DNA from: Symsagittifera roscoffensis
Taxonomy: Eukaryota > Xenacoelomorpha > Acoela > Convolutidae
NCBI RefSeq assembly: GCF_963678635.1
Contig: NC_087070.1
Location: 7,536,539 to 7,600,538 of the forward strand
Reading direction: 5' to 3'
Length of the DNA: 64,000 bases
Shown here: piece after piece, positions 44,301-55,068 of the stretch
How positions within the stretch are numbered: position 1 is the stretch's first letter
Layout of the letters: each line of letters starts with the position of its first letter
Notes under the pieces: generated by a model
Told to the model about the DNA's origin: nothing
Seen by the model: only the letters and a program-made list of their open reading frames with translations
The model's database searches: none
Position numbers and translations under genes: made by a program

Positions 44301-45486
44301 TATAAGGATGAGTTGGTTCGACTCGAAGCCTCTCTCCCAGTCTTCTCATCCGGGTGGTTTGTCAGACAGGCTGTTGAGGTTAGTGCGAAATATGAAATTA
44401 AATAATTTTGGCTACTAAAAGTTTGACTTTTTCTTTAAATTTTTTCAATTTTCATGCAAATCTAGTAGTAGTCCCAAAAAAATATATAAAAAGCTAGATT
44501 TAATCAGCAAAAATTATCATTTGCGTGTGCTTGGTCCGATTTTCATAATTTTTGATATCAAGAAAAATCATATTTGGTAACAAGGAAAGCCGGTTACTGT
44601 ACGAGTAACACAGAATGATCCGACCATGTTCTTTAAAAAACTACGGTTTAGAAATTTTTTTTCAAGTGTATTTTTTTCTGTTTGAAAAGATCTGACGTAA
44701 AAGTATAATTTTGGCATATTAGACAGTCATAGTAATATAGGCAAACTGGACAAAAAATTTTGTAGAAAAATGACTAGAAAAGCTAAAAAAAAACTAAAGT
44801 TTTTTTTTGAAGTTTTTGGTTCCAAAAATGAAGCTAAAAAACTCCAAAAATAGTTTTCTTTGCTGAAAATTAAGCTTTAAGGCCTTAATTTAGGCATAAT
44901 TCAGCTGTTGTAAGCCTGCAATTGCTTGTTTTATTCGCTCGAATTAAAACGAAAAATCAAATATTTCAAACCGGTTTTTTCTCAAAACATTTATATGTGG
45001 TTCGAATCTCGACTCAAACGCCGTTAATATGATTATCACTCAAACCAGTCCGATAACTATTTGTGGTACTTGATTTTGCGTGGAAAACAAAAAAAAACTA
45101 AAAACACCCGAATACAAAATTCCTCCACATTTTCAAAAGGTCGGAACAATAAAAAACTCCACCAATTTTATTCGTATTCTTACTCAAGTTTTTGCGACGG
45201 CAAAAATGGTAGCAAAAAAAGAGTGAAATTATTAAGTTTTCCATCTCATATCTAGGCGGAAATGGCCAAAGCACTACATGCGATGATAAGGCACCAAATG
45301 CGATTGGAAAATTTGGACAAACCGTCAATGGCAAATGACATGGCCAGGGTCATCACCCGCAAGGCTGTCCTCAAATCCGCCCTAGTCAGAGGAGAGGGGT
45401 GGTTCTACTTAGAAGAGGCCAAACGAGATGCATTTGCTTGGGATGAGTTAACAGAAAGACAGCAATACTCGCTTGACAACGAATAA
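38164..45486 (+). CDS. Tandem-family gene 3 (function unknown)
   Basis: Five exons: 38164-38365, 38962-39112, 43172-43290, 44261-44378 and 45256-45486. Phases agree at every junction and the frame ends at TAA 45484-45486, giving about 272 residues without the unseen start. In order: KRRGSTANDEPNF, YWATSMPAG...EQRQFG, DDFNFLSPGW, a basic/acidic linker, CGITVGQVTDHW, a helical Lys/Glu/Leu-rich part, then RGEGWFYLEEAKRD and a gene-specific tail. No signal peptide, membrane segment or known catalytic motif is seen. It is the most complete copy of the family. Gene 1 and gene 2 relatives lie upstream in the same orientation. The exon before 38164 with the start codon was not found. The third intron needs a GC donor. 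Confidence 0.72.
38458..38547. repeat. 15-bp tandem repeat, six units
   Basis: Units of CCCTTAGGAGGTTGA with scattered changes, in the intron about 90 bases after the 38365 donor. Confidence 0.8.
38962..39112 (+). CDS. Gene 3 exon, DF.FL...W block
   Basis: Acceptor TTTGCTTTTAG|A, donor GAGAAG|GTACGT. The first base completes an Arg codon. Reads DEEKDYSQDDFNFLSPGW, then a strongly charged stretch and FKQFYAEK. The same phases (2 in, 0 out) hold for the gene 2 exon 22741-22855. Confidence 0.8.
39160..39400. repeat. Family D degenerate repeat
   Basis: GTCGAA(C/A) words every 10-25 bases (GGTCGAACACATG, AGTCGAGTGAGTCAGTCGAAAC, CACAAAGTCGAAAGATAG), starting some 50 bases after the exon ending at 39112. 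This is the inverse orientation of the 25-26 kb arrays. Confidence 0.55.
40100..43090. repeat. Family I repeats in a gene 3 intron
   Basis: The word CAGCGGAAT(A/G)AAA, followed by a T/A-rich spacer, TTGATCCAATTTGCTCAAAT-like sequence, recurs near 40130, 40552, 41145, 41823 and 42213. Also repeated are a GTTTATTTTGTT..TTTGCGTTTATT-type stretch and ATTCCGACTA(A/G)TTTTTC. Spacing is 400-700 bases, so the intron looks built from several diverged copies in tandem. More copies lie at 46060-46375 and near 62470-62740. Confidence 0.5.
43172..43290 (+). CDS. Gene 3 exon, CGI..HW block, GC donor
   Basis: Acceptor GGTTTTTTTAG|T. In phase 0 it reads CGITVGQVTDHWIYVKCK, then MDHELNLLEKLGDSIANQN. The CGI..(V)T.HW part matches gene 2 exon 23633-23798. 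No GT is placed to join it in frame to the next exon. AACAG|GCACAA would give the needed phase 2 and keeps the helix running into the next exon, so a GC-AG intron is proposed. The donor is inferred, the coding content is well supported. Confidence 0.65.
43390..43640. other. Unassigned block of balanced composition
   Basis: This stretch of the gene 3 intron is less AT-rich than its surroundings and shows no repeat seen elsewhere in the window (for example GTCATTCTACGCGTGAGCG and GTTCGTGTCTCGGGAATCG). A 60-codon frame on the - strand exists but has no splice signals or recognisable family. It may be an unshared repeat, or a noncoding or regulatory piece. Confidence 0.25.
44261..44378 (+). CDS. 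Gene 3 penultimate exon
   Basis: A strong acceptor CTGTTTCCTGTTTCAG|G and donor GTTGAG|GTTAGT. Reads SKLKKEAKKMVKHYKDELVR and then VFSSGWFVRQAVE. It occupies the position of the 99-nt exons of genes 1 and 2 and shares their entry phase (2), but is 19 nt longer and leaves in phase 0. Confidence 0.8.
45256..45486 (+). CDS. Gene 3 terminal exon
   Basis: Acceptor CATATCTAG|GCG, phase 0. Reads AEMAKALHAMIRHQMRLE..., then KAVLKSALVRGEGWFYLEEA and a tail ending in DNE-stop. The (L)K.AL..GEGW(F/Y)Y(I/L)EE box ties it to genes 1 and 2. The tail WDELTERQQYSLDNE replaces the KK.RGY end of the others. Confidence 0.85.
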   Translation, partial: AEMAKALHAMIRHQMRLENLDKPSMANDMARVITRKAVLKSALVRGEGWFYLEEAKRDAFAWDELTERQQYSLDNE

Positions 45487-45511
45487 TGCATTGAAAATAT
45501 TTTCACAACGT

Positions 45512-45517
45512 AATAAA
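45512..45517 (+). promoter_or_regulatory. Polyadenylation signal for gene 3
   Basis: AATAAA lies 26 bases after the stop codon. This would make a very short 3' UTR; cleavage could also use a later signal. Confidence 0.45.
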
Positions 45518-45519
45518 AA

Positions 45520-46055
45520 AGCAATAACCAAAATTTTATACTTTGTACTATATTAGTTTTAACTTTTTGCTGCTCGCCCAAAGTTTTTAGAATTTCAAAC
45601 TATTCTGGAAAAACTGTTTTTTTTAAGTTTCCGTGATGTCATTTTTTGTTTAATTTATGACGAGAGAAACCGTAATAAAGCAACGCTTTGAGGTGGCAGA
45701 AATACTCAGGGAGTTTTTCAGATAGTCGGTGCTGAAATTCTCAAACGTCGAATAAAAGTTATTTAAAACTATAAACAAACGAGGTTATGCAGTTGTTTGT
45801 GCAGATAGTCCAGAATGTTGCAACTTACGTAATTGTTGAAAAAAAAACATTCAATAGAATTTCATTTTTTTGAGTTCTTTGCCTTAAGTCGTAGCCGAGA
45901 AACTAATCGTTGAAAACTAGTCGCAAATGTAAATTAGGTTTTTATTGCGGCCAAAGTTTTTATACAAATTGTAATTGCTGTACAACTAAACTGTTGTCAA
46001 CTTGTTAAGGGTAATGAACGTAGTTATGCAAATTTTGATATCAAATTTTGCAAAT
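45520..46055. other. Intergenic stretch, no features
   Basis: AT-rich sequence 3' of gene 3; nothing coding or repeated was recognised. Confidence 0.4.
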
Positions 46056-46059
46056 TCGT

Positions 46060-46375
46060 TTATGCAAGTTTTGATTTCAATTGAAATTCATTTGCTAAAA
46101 GTGACGTAAATAGCACTCTCCAAATACGAACGTGCAAATGGCGTGAAAAAAAAACGCGAACGATTTCTAGCTTCAAAAATGGAATTATTAAGAATCCCAG
46201 CGGACTAAAAATTTTACTTATTGACGAAAGTTTCTCAAGATGGGTTCATGTTATCAAAAAAGCGACAATCATAATTCGTTCTAGAAATTCGAAGAGTTTA
46301 AAGCATCTATTTTTTTCTTTAAAACTCGAAAGTTGAGACTTTTTTCAACAAAATCAGTGTTTTTTTATGGTTACT
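46060..46375. repeat. Family I copy ending at the assembly gap
   Basis: Closely follows 41690-41995: GAAATTCAT(T/C)TGCT, GACGTAAATAGCA, CAGCGGA(A/C)TAAAA, GGGTT(T/C)ATGTTATCAAAAAA and CTCGAAAGTTGAGA. The match is cut by the Ns at the point where the other copy continues into TGTTTACTTGCG. Confidence 0.65.
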
Positions 46376-46575
46376 NNNNNNNNNNNNNNNNNNNNNNNNN
46401 NNNNNNNNNNNNNNNNNNNNNNNNNNNNNNNNNNNNNNNNNNNNNNNNNNNNNNNNNNNNNNNNNNNNNNNNNNNNNNNNNNNNNNNNNNNNNNNNNNNN
46501 NNNNNNNNNNNNNNNNNNNNNNNNNNNNNNNNNNNNNNNNNNNNNNNNNNNNNNNNNNNNNNNNNNNNNNNNNNN
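46376..46575. other. Assembly gap (200 N)
   Basis: Exactly 200 Ns, probably a placeholder length. It begins inside a family I repeat, which is the likely cause of the break. Confidence 0.95.
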
Positions 46576-46790
46576 CGGGGTGCGTGCGATAAAGAATAAG
46601 TTGAGGTGATATCCTCTTTTCTTCGATCGTGTGTGAAAGTTAGAAAAATCGAAAATGTTGATTTTGTTTGCTCAAACGTTCTAAAATTTAAAATACGGTT
46701 CGTAAAACGGATGTAAAGATTCTCTCAGGCTCCCAACTTGTACTTTTTTACTATTAGCTCATGATCCAGGGTAGCAAAAATCAACCACAC

Positions 46791-47740
46791 TAGGGCCCCC
46801 GGGTTGACCTCCATACACCGAAAATGCTTATCATACAATTCCATACATCAAGTGTGTGGGAAAATGCTTGTCATACAATTTTCATACAATTTCTAAAAAT
46901 GGTTGAAAACTGGTATAAACTTATTTCTGTGGCTGTTTTATTCTAATAAAACAGTCTGGTGATAAAAAACTGAGGTTTCCGTTTTTTGAAAAAATGCTTA
47001 TCATGCAATTCCCATATATGGAAATTGTATGACTGGCATTTTTTTGATGGCGACACAAAAAATTTTTCAAGTAATTTTGAAAATTTGGCTAAAAATTTTT
47101 GTTTTTTTTTTTCAACCGCAAATCGATTTTCGTAGGCAAACAAACATTTTTCGAAAAAAAAAAATTTTGCATGCAAAATTTAATATTTTGTGTGCATAAC
47201 GTAGTCCTGGATACGATAAAATTGGCTTTTATTTTCTTTTCACTTAATTTTTTTTTCAAAAACGCTGAAAATTCCTCTTTCTTTTGTATGGGATGTTAAT
47301 GTACGCCTTGATCAATGTATGATAATTTGAAAATTCAAAAATTTAATTTAATCATCATTAAAAAATTTTGCCAAAAAATAAAAGTTTGTTACTTTTGTTA
47401 TATCAATTGTGAAAGACAGCCGAATTCAGCTTGTTTTCTATGCATTGTAAATGCAAGACCGTCCAACCTTTGGTGCTTTGAGTAACTAAGGTCTTTGTGA
47501 CTTGTGTTCGGTTGCAACTACAACCGAAAATTTTTCAGAAAATAAATTTCAAAGAAAAAATCAAAGTTTTTGGTTTATGGGAAAACACCTATCATACAAT
47601 TTTCATATATGGAAAAATGCTTATCATAGAGTTTTCATACAATTTTCTGTACGTATGGAATTGTATGAAATTGTATGACAAGAAGTTTCTCATATATTGA
47701 AATTGTATGATAAGAAGTTTTGGTCAACCCGGGGCCTAAA
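46791..47740. mobile_element. Family H element with CCCGGGTTGACC ends
   Basis: Inverted ends TAGGGCCCCCGGGTTGACC and GGTCAACCCGGGGCCTAA bound ~950 bp. Subterminal words ATGCTTATCATACAATT(C/T)CCATA recur several times at both ends in inverse orientation. A UUGUAUGA-type tract dominates the right side. No transposase frame. One-ended relatives lie at 2470-2613 and around 56100-56165. Confidence 0.68.
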
Positions 47741-47744
47741 CTAT

Positions 47745-49091
47745 TAGACTGCTCCTGGAAGACCAGGGCAACCCCTGCAAGATTGTGGCATGGTTTTCCC
47801 TTGGTCAGGCTTGTTTCGAGGTATGGACTCCTATGGACAAGTGTACTTTCCCTGTGTACTTCCCTCCTAGTTTAATGACTAATTATATAGGCTCACAGAA
47901 AAAAATGCATATTTATGGAGAGGGGCATCTATTGGAAAAAGGCCAAAAATAGCAACTTCATTAAAAGATGGCAAACAAAAATCTGCGATTACCTTTTGTC
48001 AAAAAAATAATTAGAAGCCTCATAAAAGCTTAAAAATGAAAACTAGTAACTGTAATACTTGTGTTTGTTAAAAACTGATTTGCTTTGAAGTGCAAGAAAA
48101 ACATTTTCAAAGATTTCAGATGTTTTTTTCTAAGTTTTCATTTTGTACTTCGTTGGGTAATCAGCGTGGAATGCTTGAAAAAAATTGAATGTTTTTTGTT
48201 TTTCTGGTACGATTGCTTTGCTCGTGATAATAAATTGACTGTTTCACGAAGTGCGAAGGATTTATGGCGAGGATTATGTTTTTTCTTAGCAAATTTGACT
48301 TCCCCTCAGACAGCCAAAGAGACCGTGCTGGTCTCCATAGACCAAAAATGCTTACCAAACTTTTCTTTAAATTTTTGAAGCGCAAACAAGCCCCAAATTT
48401 TTGAAGCGTAAACAACTCTTTCATTTTTTAACAAGATTGTTTTTGCGATTGTTACCTTACAAGTTTCTAATTTAGTCAATCGATAAACAATTGCTTTTAT
48501 GTTCTGTTTACTAGATAACTGCTGAAAAAAGCCGGAACTATTTTTGCTTTGTATCGCTTGTCTTTTAAAGATTCAGGCAGTGGACAATTTTTTCAATTTT
48601 TCTATTTCGAAAAAAGCATCTTTTCATATCAGTCAAAAATTGAAAATTATTTTCATTGACTTGTAAGAACAGCTTTTCTTATTTCAAGTTGGAGGTAATT
48701 AAAGTGATTTGATTTTAACTAACCAAAGGAATTTCCATTTGTGTTCGGTTAAGATCGCAAGAAAAACAGTTAGGAAAGCTATTCATTGATAGAAGCAGAA
48801 AGGAAAGTAGAAGAACAACTTTTGTGCCGACCATTAAGCAAAGAGAAAAATTTTGTAGTCATGTGGATATAAGTTGTTTTTTTTTTTCATTTTCCACGCA
48901 AAATCAAGTACCACCAAAAAATAATCTGATATAGTCTAATATCGAGCAATTAGAGCTGCGGGAAAAACCGGTTTTAGAAGCTTCATTTAGCGTTTTCATG
49001 GCAAAATGAGTTTTCCAAAAAACGTTTTTCATTGAGCAGTCAAATTTGAGCAGTTTTTAAAGTTTTCCTCATTATTTAATGTTTTTCACTT
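47745..49091. other. Intergenic stretch without genes
   Basis: A short, less AT-rich patch at 47755-47870 and a near repeat AAATTTTTGAAGCG(C/T)AAACAA at 48370-48415. No coding support. Confidence 0.4.
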
Positions 49092-49307
49092 TGTTGAGAA
49101 TGATAAAACGTTAGTCGTTCAATCGTAAATTCCAATACAAAGTTAGTCAACTTAATCTTACAAAGTTAGCATAAAGAGTGGTTGTAAAGAGTATCCAAGG
49201 GTGACAGACTGTTCCAAGAACAAACACCTGCTTAATAGATTAATTTAACATCACGAGTGACAATTGATTGACAGCTTGCAATGTGAACTAAATAACGCTA
49301 TACAACA
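49092..49307 (-). repeat. 3' LTR (left on the + strand)
   Basis: TGTTGAGAATGATAAAACG to GCTATACAACA on the + strand, 216 bases, 5'-TG and CA-3' ends. Nearly identical to 55087-55302. Confidence 0.93.
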
Positions 49308-49320
49308 CTTCCCCTTCAAT
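49308..49320 (-). other. Polypurine tract
   Basis: On the - strand ATTGAAGGGGAAG abuts the 3' LTR, the expected position for plus-strand priming. Confidence 0.75.
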
Positions 49321-49599
49321 AATGAAACTTTAGTTGATTGAAAAAATGACTACACCTGTTGATTATAAATGACTGATAAGAATTACTGACTGCATGATTA
49401 AAGAAAAATTTCGACTTTTAACGACAACAAATTTTATCAAATGATTGAAGAACAATTTCGACTTTTGATGACAACAAACTTTATCAACTAACAAAAAGGA
49501 TCACTTAGCAGTGAGGGCGTTTGAGTTTTAAGTCACTAATGACCAACCCTCTTCCTGGGCTAGAAAGTTTATGTGGTTCAGTTTTACTAGTTTCTTTTG

Positions 49600-50190
49600 G
49601 GTCACTTCTTTCCCTCTTTTTCGTTTTGGTTGATGAAATCAATCATCACGCCTCCCATCTTAGTAACCGCAGTTCTCTTCCGTCCGTTTTTTCGAGACGT
49701 TGTAGATGCTGTTTCGTCGTGGCTGTCCCCCTGGCTGCTGTATGATACCAGCCTGGCTTTCCTTGTTGTTGGTCCCTTCTTTTTACCAGGTGCTGGCAGT
49801 TGTGTCTGGTCCCCTGGATTGGACGTTGATGGATCCCTTGGATTCCTGTCCAAATCGCCGCCCAGTGCCGGAATTGTGTCTTGGTCGCTTCCAAAATCCA
49901 CGTTTGTTGGTGTTGTTGCTGTTGGTCCTGTTTGTGCTCTTGATGTCTCAGCTGATGGTTGTATAGCCCGTTTAACCGAAATAATTGGAAAATCGTCGCT
50001 GTCTTCCGACTCAGAACCACTGTTCTCAAATCGGCGCTCGGTTTGTTTTCTTTGTTTTTCCGAAACAATTCGTTTTGTAGCTCGCTCTTTAACCTCACGC
50101 GGAGTTGGCGGTGGTAATACTGGATGTGATGTCGCTTTTGATTTCTTCGACTTTGGTTTTGTTGCCACTCCCAATTTTCTAAGCACAACC
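49600..50190 (-). pseudogene. LTR element 3'-terminal reading frame
   Basis: The last frame before the 3' LTR is rich in Lys, Arg, Ser, Thr and Pro with an acidic patch (SGSESEDSDDF) and a basic end. It has no recognisable domain. It may be the integrase tail or a separate accessory product. It is low-complexity and looks intrinsically disordered. Confidence 0.55.
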
Positions 50191-50499
50191 CCATTATCTA
50201 ATGTTAACGTATGAGTATTTTCTGATTTTACTTTGGAATGAAGTTGCTTTTACTTTATTAGGTTACGGTTTCCAGTTCGCTGAAACAACAATCCAGGTGG
50301 TCCTGGTTGCCGCTGGTGCTCGCGGGTTTGAGTATCGACGGTTTGTCGTTTTGGTTGGCTGATTGATCCTCGGTCAGCCGGCGTGCGTGGCTTCTATGGT
50401 TGATGTCATATGCTAAATCCAATCGTACACTCCAGTTTGTGTCAACTGGGTGCGGCCTATTTTGCGCATTAGAATCGGCGTCATCTAAACAAGCATTTT

Positions 50500-51690
50500 T
50501 CGTTTTTATAACCCGTGACCAATCCTGTTTTTGAAGAAAAAGTTTTTTGTAAGGTTCCGTAAGACTGTGTTTGCTTCTCTACCATGATGCGCCTCGAATG
50601 GCGAGATTTTTAGTGTTGCATTCTTCGAAAATCTAAGAGCACCAAGGGCCCTTTCAACCATTTTTTCCAAGGGTTCGGGACTTTTTTCTTGGACGAAAGT
50701 CAGGATAGAATTTTTAAGACTGCCAATGGTACGCTCGACGCACCCAGTTGCACGATGTTCATTGACTGGCGACTTTATGATTTCAATGCCTTCCCCATTA
50801 CAGAATGCTTTAATCTCGTTTGACATAAAACTCGTTCCCTGATCCATGTGAATTTTCCTTGGCACCCCATGATTTGTTATATAACTTTTTAAAAACTTCA
50901 GTATCTTATCAGACCGATTATTCCCACAGACAATTGCCGATGGCCAACGAGAAAAACGGTCGACCGCCACTAATACATATTTCCGGGATTCATTTAAATA
51001 ATTAATGCGGCCCCAAAAATGTAGTTGGACTGATTCATTTGGTTCCTTCGGTTCAGGTATATTCCCAAGCTGATTTTTTCTTAAAATCGTTTTTAAGTTC
51101 TTACCGGCGGCGGTACATTCGGGGTAATCTTCGGCCATTGAAGCTATTGATCGATAAATATAAGGGTACCAAACATCTTTGGCGGCATCAAACATATTCG
51201 TTTTTCCGTGGTGGTAGGCATGCATTCGATTGTTAATTGCAGGTTGGAGGTTTATTGGTATTACAAATTTTTCATCCATCCTCACCACATTTTCTTTGAC
51301 TTAAAAGTCGTTAACAAATTGCGGATAATAACGGTTCATTGCACTTATTTTTTCATGAATGTTAGGATTCTGTGAAACTATCAGATCGCGGATTGAGCTC
51401 AGTTGGTTGTCAGAAACATAATTGGATTCAATGAACTTTAGATTAAATAAGTCAGGTAAAGAGGTAATTTTATTGACAATTTTGCAGTTCCGAGGGATAA
51501 TTGACATACATATTGAATTCGGATCCACGGGTGGTTTTGTAACACCTTTGAATGCCGAGGGTAACGAAAGAGTTGTATTTGTCCGGACCGACTTTGTTTC
51601 TTTAATAATGGCTTCCAGGGATACATTCGGTGGTAATTTTTCAATCTCATCGCTGCTGCTATTTAGACTAGGGTGCTGTTTCAAAAATGT
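50500..51690 (-). pseudogene. LTR element integrase region
   Basis: Shows the zinc-binding His/Cys part and the rve catalytic core, with VDRFSRWPSA, MDQGTSF and the ERTIGSLK helix containing the catalytic acids. Sequence style is that of Ty3/gypsy integrases annotated as K02A2.6-like in invertebrates. Part of a broken element. Confidence 0.85.
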
Positions 51691-51799
51691 TTACCATTTT
51701 TGCATATTTCTCTCCATTCCGATTCGAGATTTTGAGTTTTGAAATTTAGAATTTGGTAATTTTGGACAATTTTCCTTCAATTGAGTAATAGCACCAACT

Positions 51800-52400
51800 C
51801 AATTACTGCGTATTCCGCGTAGCCGTCGGCTTAAACCACGTGTTCGAATCTTATTGGTCGAATTACCTTCGCATGGCGTTCCGCCCTCTACCGGTTCATC
51901 GCGTGACAAAACTTTCAATATATTATTTGATTGTTTACTTTCCGCTTTGATATGGGGTCCCTTGGATTTACAATTGGAGGATTTGTAGCCCCTGGATGTA
52001 TTACTATCATTAAAACCGAGAGCGGTGCGAATTAAGTTGAACTTTGCCACAGTAAACATGTTATCATACGTATTAATTGGCGTTGCTTCTCTACTTGGGT
52101 GACGAGATAAATAGTCCGCCAATCCTATTTTCGCCCCGGGTTTATGTTCAATTCGAAATTCAAAGGGAATAAGCCGATCTAACCAGCGCGTTAAGCGGCT
52201 AAACATCGTCTTGTTTTTCTTATTATTACCATTCAAAAGTGATATCAACGCTTTGTGGTCAGTGACGATTAAAAAATTCCGGCCCAATATGTAGTTTCGA
52301 AAATATTCAGCCGCCCACACAACTGCCAACATCTCCAGTTCATTTGTAGAATATTTTTTTCCGCTTCGTTTTTTTCTCGAGGCAAAAGAAATTGGGCGTC
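51800..52400 (-). pseudogene. LTR element RNase H region
   Basis: The HWAAEYF-like helix is represented by AVVWAAEYFRNYILG, followed by FLIVTDHKAL; the DASHNGLGAVLEQ strand lies at the RT boundary just upstream. Typical Ty3/gypsy RNase H. Confidence 0.8.
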
Positions 52401-53290
52401 ATCTTTCCGGTCCTAACTGTTCCAATACGGCACCGAGCCCGTTATGACTTGCATCACACACTATCCGAATCTCCTTGTGGATATCAAATTGTCGTAATTC
52501 AACAATATTCGACACTTGTTTCTTAAGATTTTCGAACGCATTCTGGCATTTGGAGGTCCAAATGTATTCATTACTTTTACTTAGTAAAGGTCGCAACGGC
52601 GCGGATGATTCAGCTAGCGCTGGCAGATACTTATGCAGGCTGTGTATTGACCCCATGAATAATTTCAACTGCGACAGAGTTCGCGGCGGCGTTAGCGCCT
52701 CTATCGGTTTGGTTTTTCTAACCAATGGAGTTATTCCAGTAGATGTTATTTTGTGACCTAGCCACTCGCATTCCCCTTGGGCGAACTTGCATTTCGTTAG
52801 TTTTAGAGACATATTTTCTCGATCCAGTTTTTTTTTAGAATTTTCTCGACCGTTGCTATATGGTCAATTGCGGTTCCCTTGGTTACGACCAAAATATCGT
52901 CGATGAACGCGTGCGCCTGCGGATATTCCGCGAGTATACAATCCATTGGGCGTTGGAATTCCGCTGGCAATGTAGTCAGACCGTAGAACCCGGTCTTAAA
53001 CCGGTAGGTACCCGTCGAGCGGCCTCCGATAACAGAAAAATTACATTGTACACTTGTTTCAGTGCTTAACGGCAATTGGCCATATGCGTATGTTAGATCC
53101 ATCGTAGTAAAATATATGTCCCCTGATTTTTTTCGCTAATCGTCTGTCCCACTGTGTTCATTAATTCTTCCATATTCGGCATTTGATATTTGTTCTTATG
53201 CGCTTGTTTATTCAATTCCCTTGACTCGAGCGCTAGTTTTACGGACCCATCTTTCTTTACTGTTATTTCTATTGGGGACACAAAATTTTA
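52400..53290 (-). pseudogene. LTR element reverse transcriptase region
   Basis: The active-site box FIDDILVVTKG and the upstream MDLTYAYGQLPLS and FYGLTTLPAEFQR strands identify the RT palm. The thumb and connection lead into RNase H. Confidence 0.88.
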
Positions 53291-53920
53291 TCCGAGCATT
53301 CTGTCAGTTTTTCGATGTGACCCTGTTTCAATAGTTTATCGATTTCAGCATCCAATTTTTCTTGTATTGAAATGGGAACTCGACGTCCTTTCTGTTGGAC
53401 TGGGGTGAGGTTTTCAAAAAAATCTGCTTGCTTTTGCTTTTTGTAATTTTTTATGTTTCCTACACAATTGAAAAGGTTTGAAAACTGCTTACTGAAGTAG
53501 GTTTGCCAAGAGTCCAACTCCCCCTCTGGTTCCAATGCGTCCTGATTTCCGTTTTCAATGGACATTATCTGATCCCCTGGTGATTGCTGCACCAACTGTA
53601 GTCCTATTTGAGGCATCAAATCTCGTCCAATTATCGATGGGCGGTTTCCACCGATTTTTTTTATCCTTGAGTTTGTCTTCCAGCCATTGGATTGTATCGT
53701 TACAGCCATCGTTCTAATCATCTGCAATGGATTGTTCCCATAATCCCTAATTGCATTATCCTCCTCCGAAAGGGTATCCAGCTTTATTCCCGACGCTCCC
53801 AAGGTTTTCCGCAATTCCCCGATGGTGAAAATTGAAATCGGAGACCCGCTATCAATCCACACACGAGTGGATTTTCCATTTAATTTTATCGGCAACTGTG
53901 CCCCAGCGACTTTCAATTCT
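53270..53920 (-). pseudogene. LTR element protease region
   Basis: VWIDSGSPISIF is the aspartic protease active-site strand, and IGRDLMPQIGL resembles the distal (I/L)IG-(R/L)D strand. It lies between gag and RT as expected. Confidence 0.8.
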
Positions 53921-54965
53921 TTTATGTTTTATCGCCATTACCATATAAGCCCCGTCTGAGCTGCTTGAGTCCCACGAATGTACCACTGGATTCTTATCAA
54001 CCCATCCAATGGAAATTGCATGTTGTGACGCTTCTTCAACCGCCGAATTTTCCAGGCGTGTATCGTCAACATTCTCACGTATCATTCCTACAGCTCCCCG
54101 TCCTCGTTGATTTCCACGCTTCCCCCTTCACGTACGTTCGAAGTGTCCAATTTTATTACAAAAATTGCATGTAACTCCTTTTGCCGGACATCTATCCAAA
54201 TATTCTCTGGTGAAATTTTGTTGGTCGCAGTTGTAGCATCGATTGTTTTGAGACATATTTCCACCTCGATTGAATCCTCGCCCTTGGTATGAACCTCGGC
54301 CCCTCGCGCGATTGTTACGATGTCCTCCACGGATTGTTCCAACTGGTTCAGATTTTATCTGAATTCCGCCGCCTCCTGATGATGATCCTTGGGCTCCCAC
54401 CGATCCCGTGGCAACATAAGATGTGGCGTATTTGTTTCCCCGCTCGTACGAAAGGGCTATCCGATAGACTTCCACCGGTGTTTTCGTTGACCTGCATAAT
54501 TCCTTTTGTGTTTCCCGGTTATTAATGTTCACAATGAATACATCCCTTAGTATGCGATCCTCCAACGTTCTAAAATTGCATCGGGCTGCCAGTCCGCTAA
54601 GTACAGAATAAAATTGCTCCAAACTTTCATTAATGAATTGTTTCCGCGAGAGTAGCTAGAATGTCTCGTATGTCTCATTTCTTTCCTTCTCGAATTAAGT
54701 CTCTAATACGTCTAACATCCTAGGGTAACGAACTGCTAACATCCTAGGGTAACGAACTGTTGATAGATCCAGATGTGGTCGTCTCTTGTGTAATTCATCT
54801 TGTCCCTTTTCTCCCAGACACAAATAAAAACTTGAAATAAGTACTTGTTCTGATTCCAGTCGATTCTTACCATCGACTTCCTCGGGCAAAGCAGTAACTT
54901 GGGCTGCAGTGAGAGTCGTTGCGTAATAGTAGCTCTTCGGGTTTATTGAGTGTTTAGCTACCATT
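53900..54965 (-). pseudogene. LTR element gag region with zinc knuckles
   Basis: An N-terminal capsid-like helical part (near 54690-54960), a central helical part with Gly/Arg-rich linker (RGRGSYQGRGF), then CCHC-like knuckles (CYNCDQQN and CNFCNKIGH). A 24-base duplication around GGGTAACGAACTG lies near 54720-54760. Confidence 0.8.
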
Positions 54966-55068
54966 CCCCATTGGAATCGGTTAATCCAGAGTTCCTACAT
55001 CATAGGCGGTTCCGTAAATTTCGCAGGCCAGAATCCCGTAATGCCCAGTGGATTCTTCCCCCCACCTG

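Noticed and set aside
46333-46609. Open frames through 46376-46575
   Set aside because: They exist only because unknown bases read as non-stop; this is a gap.
49597-50214. 205-codon open frame on the + strand
   Set aside because: It is the antisense of the LTR element's terminal frame. Ser/Leu/Val/Pro-rich, no start context or splice signals, and the opposite strand carries the element's gene order.
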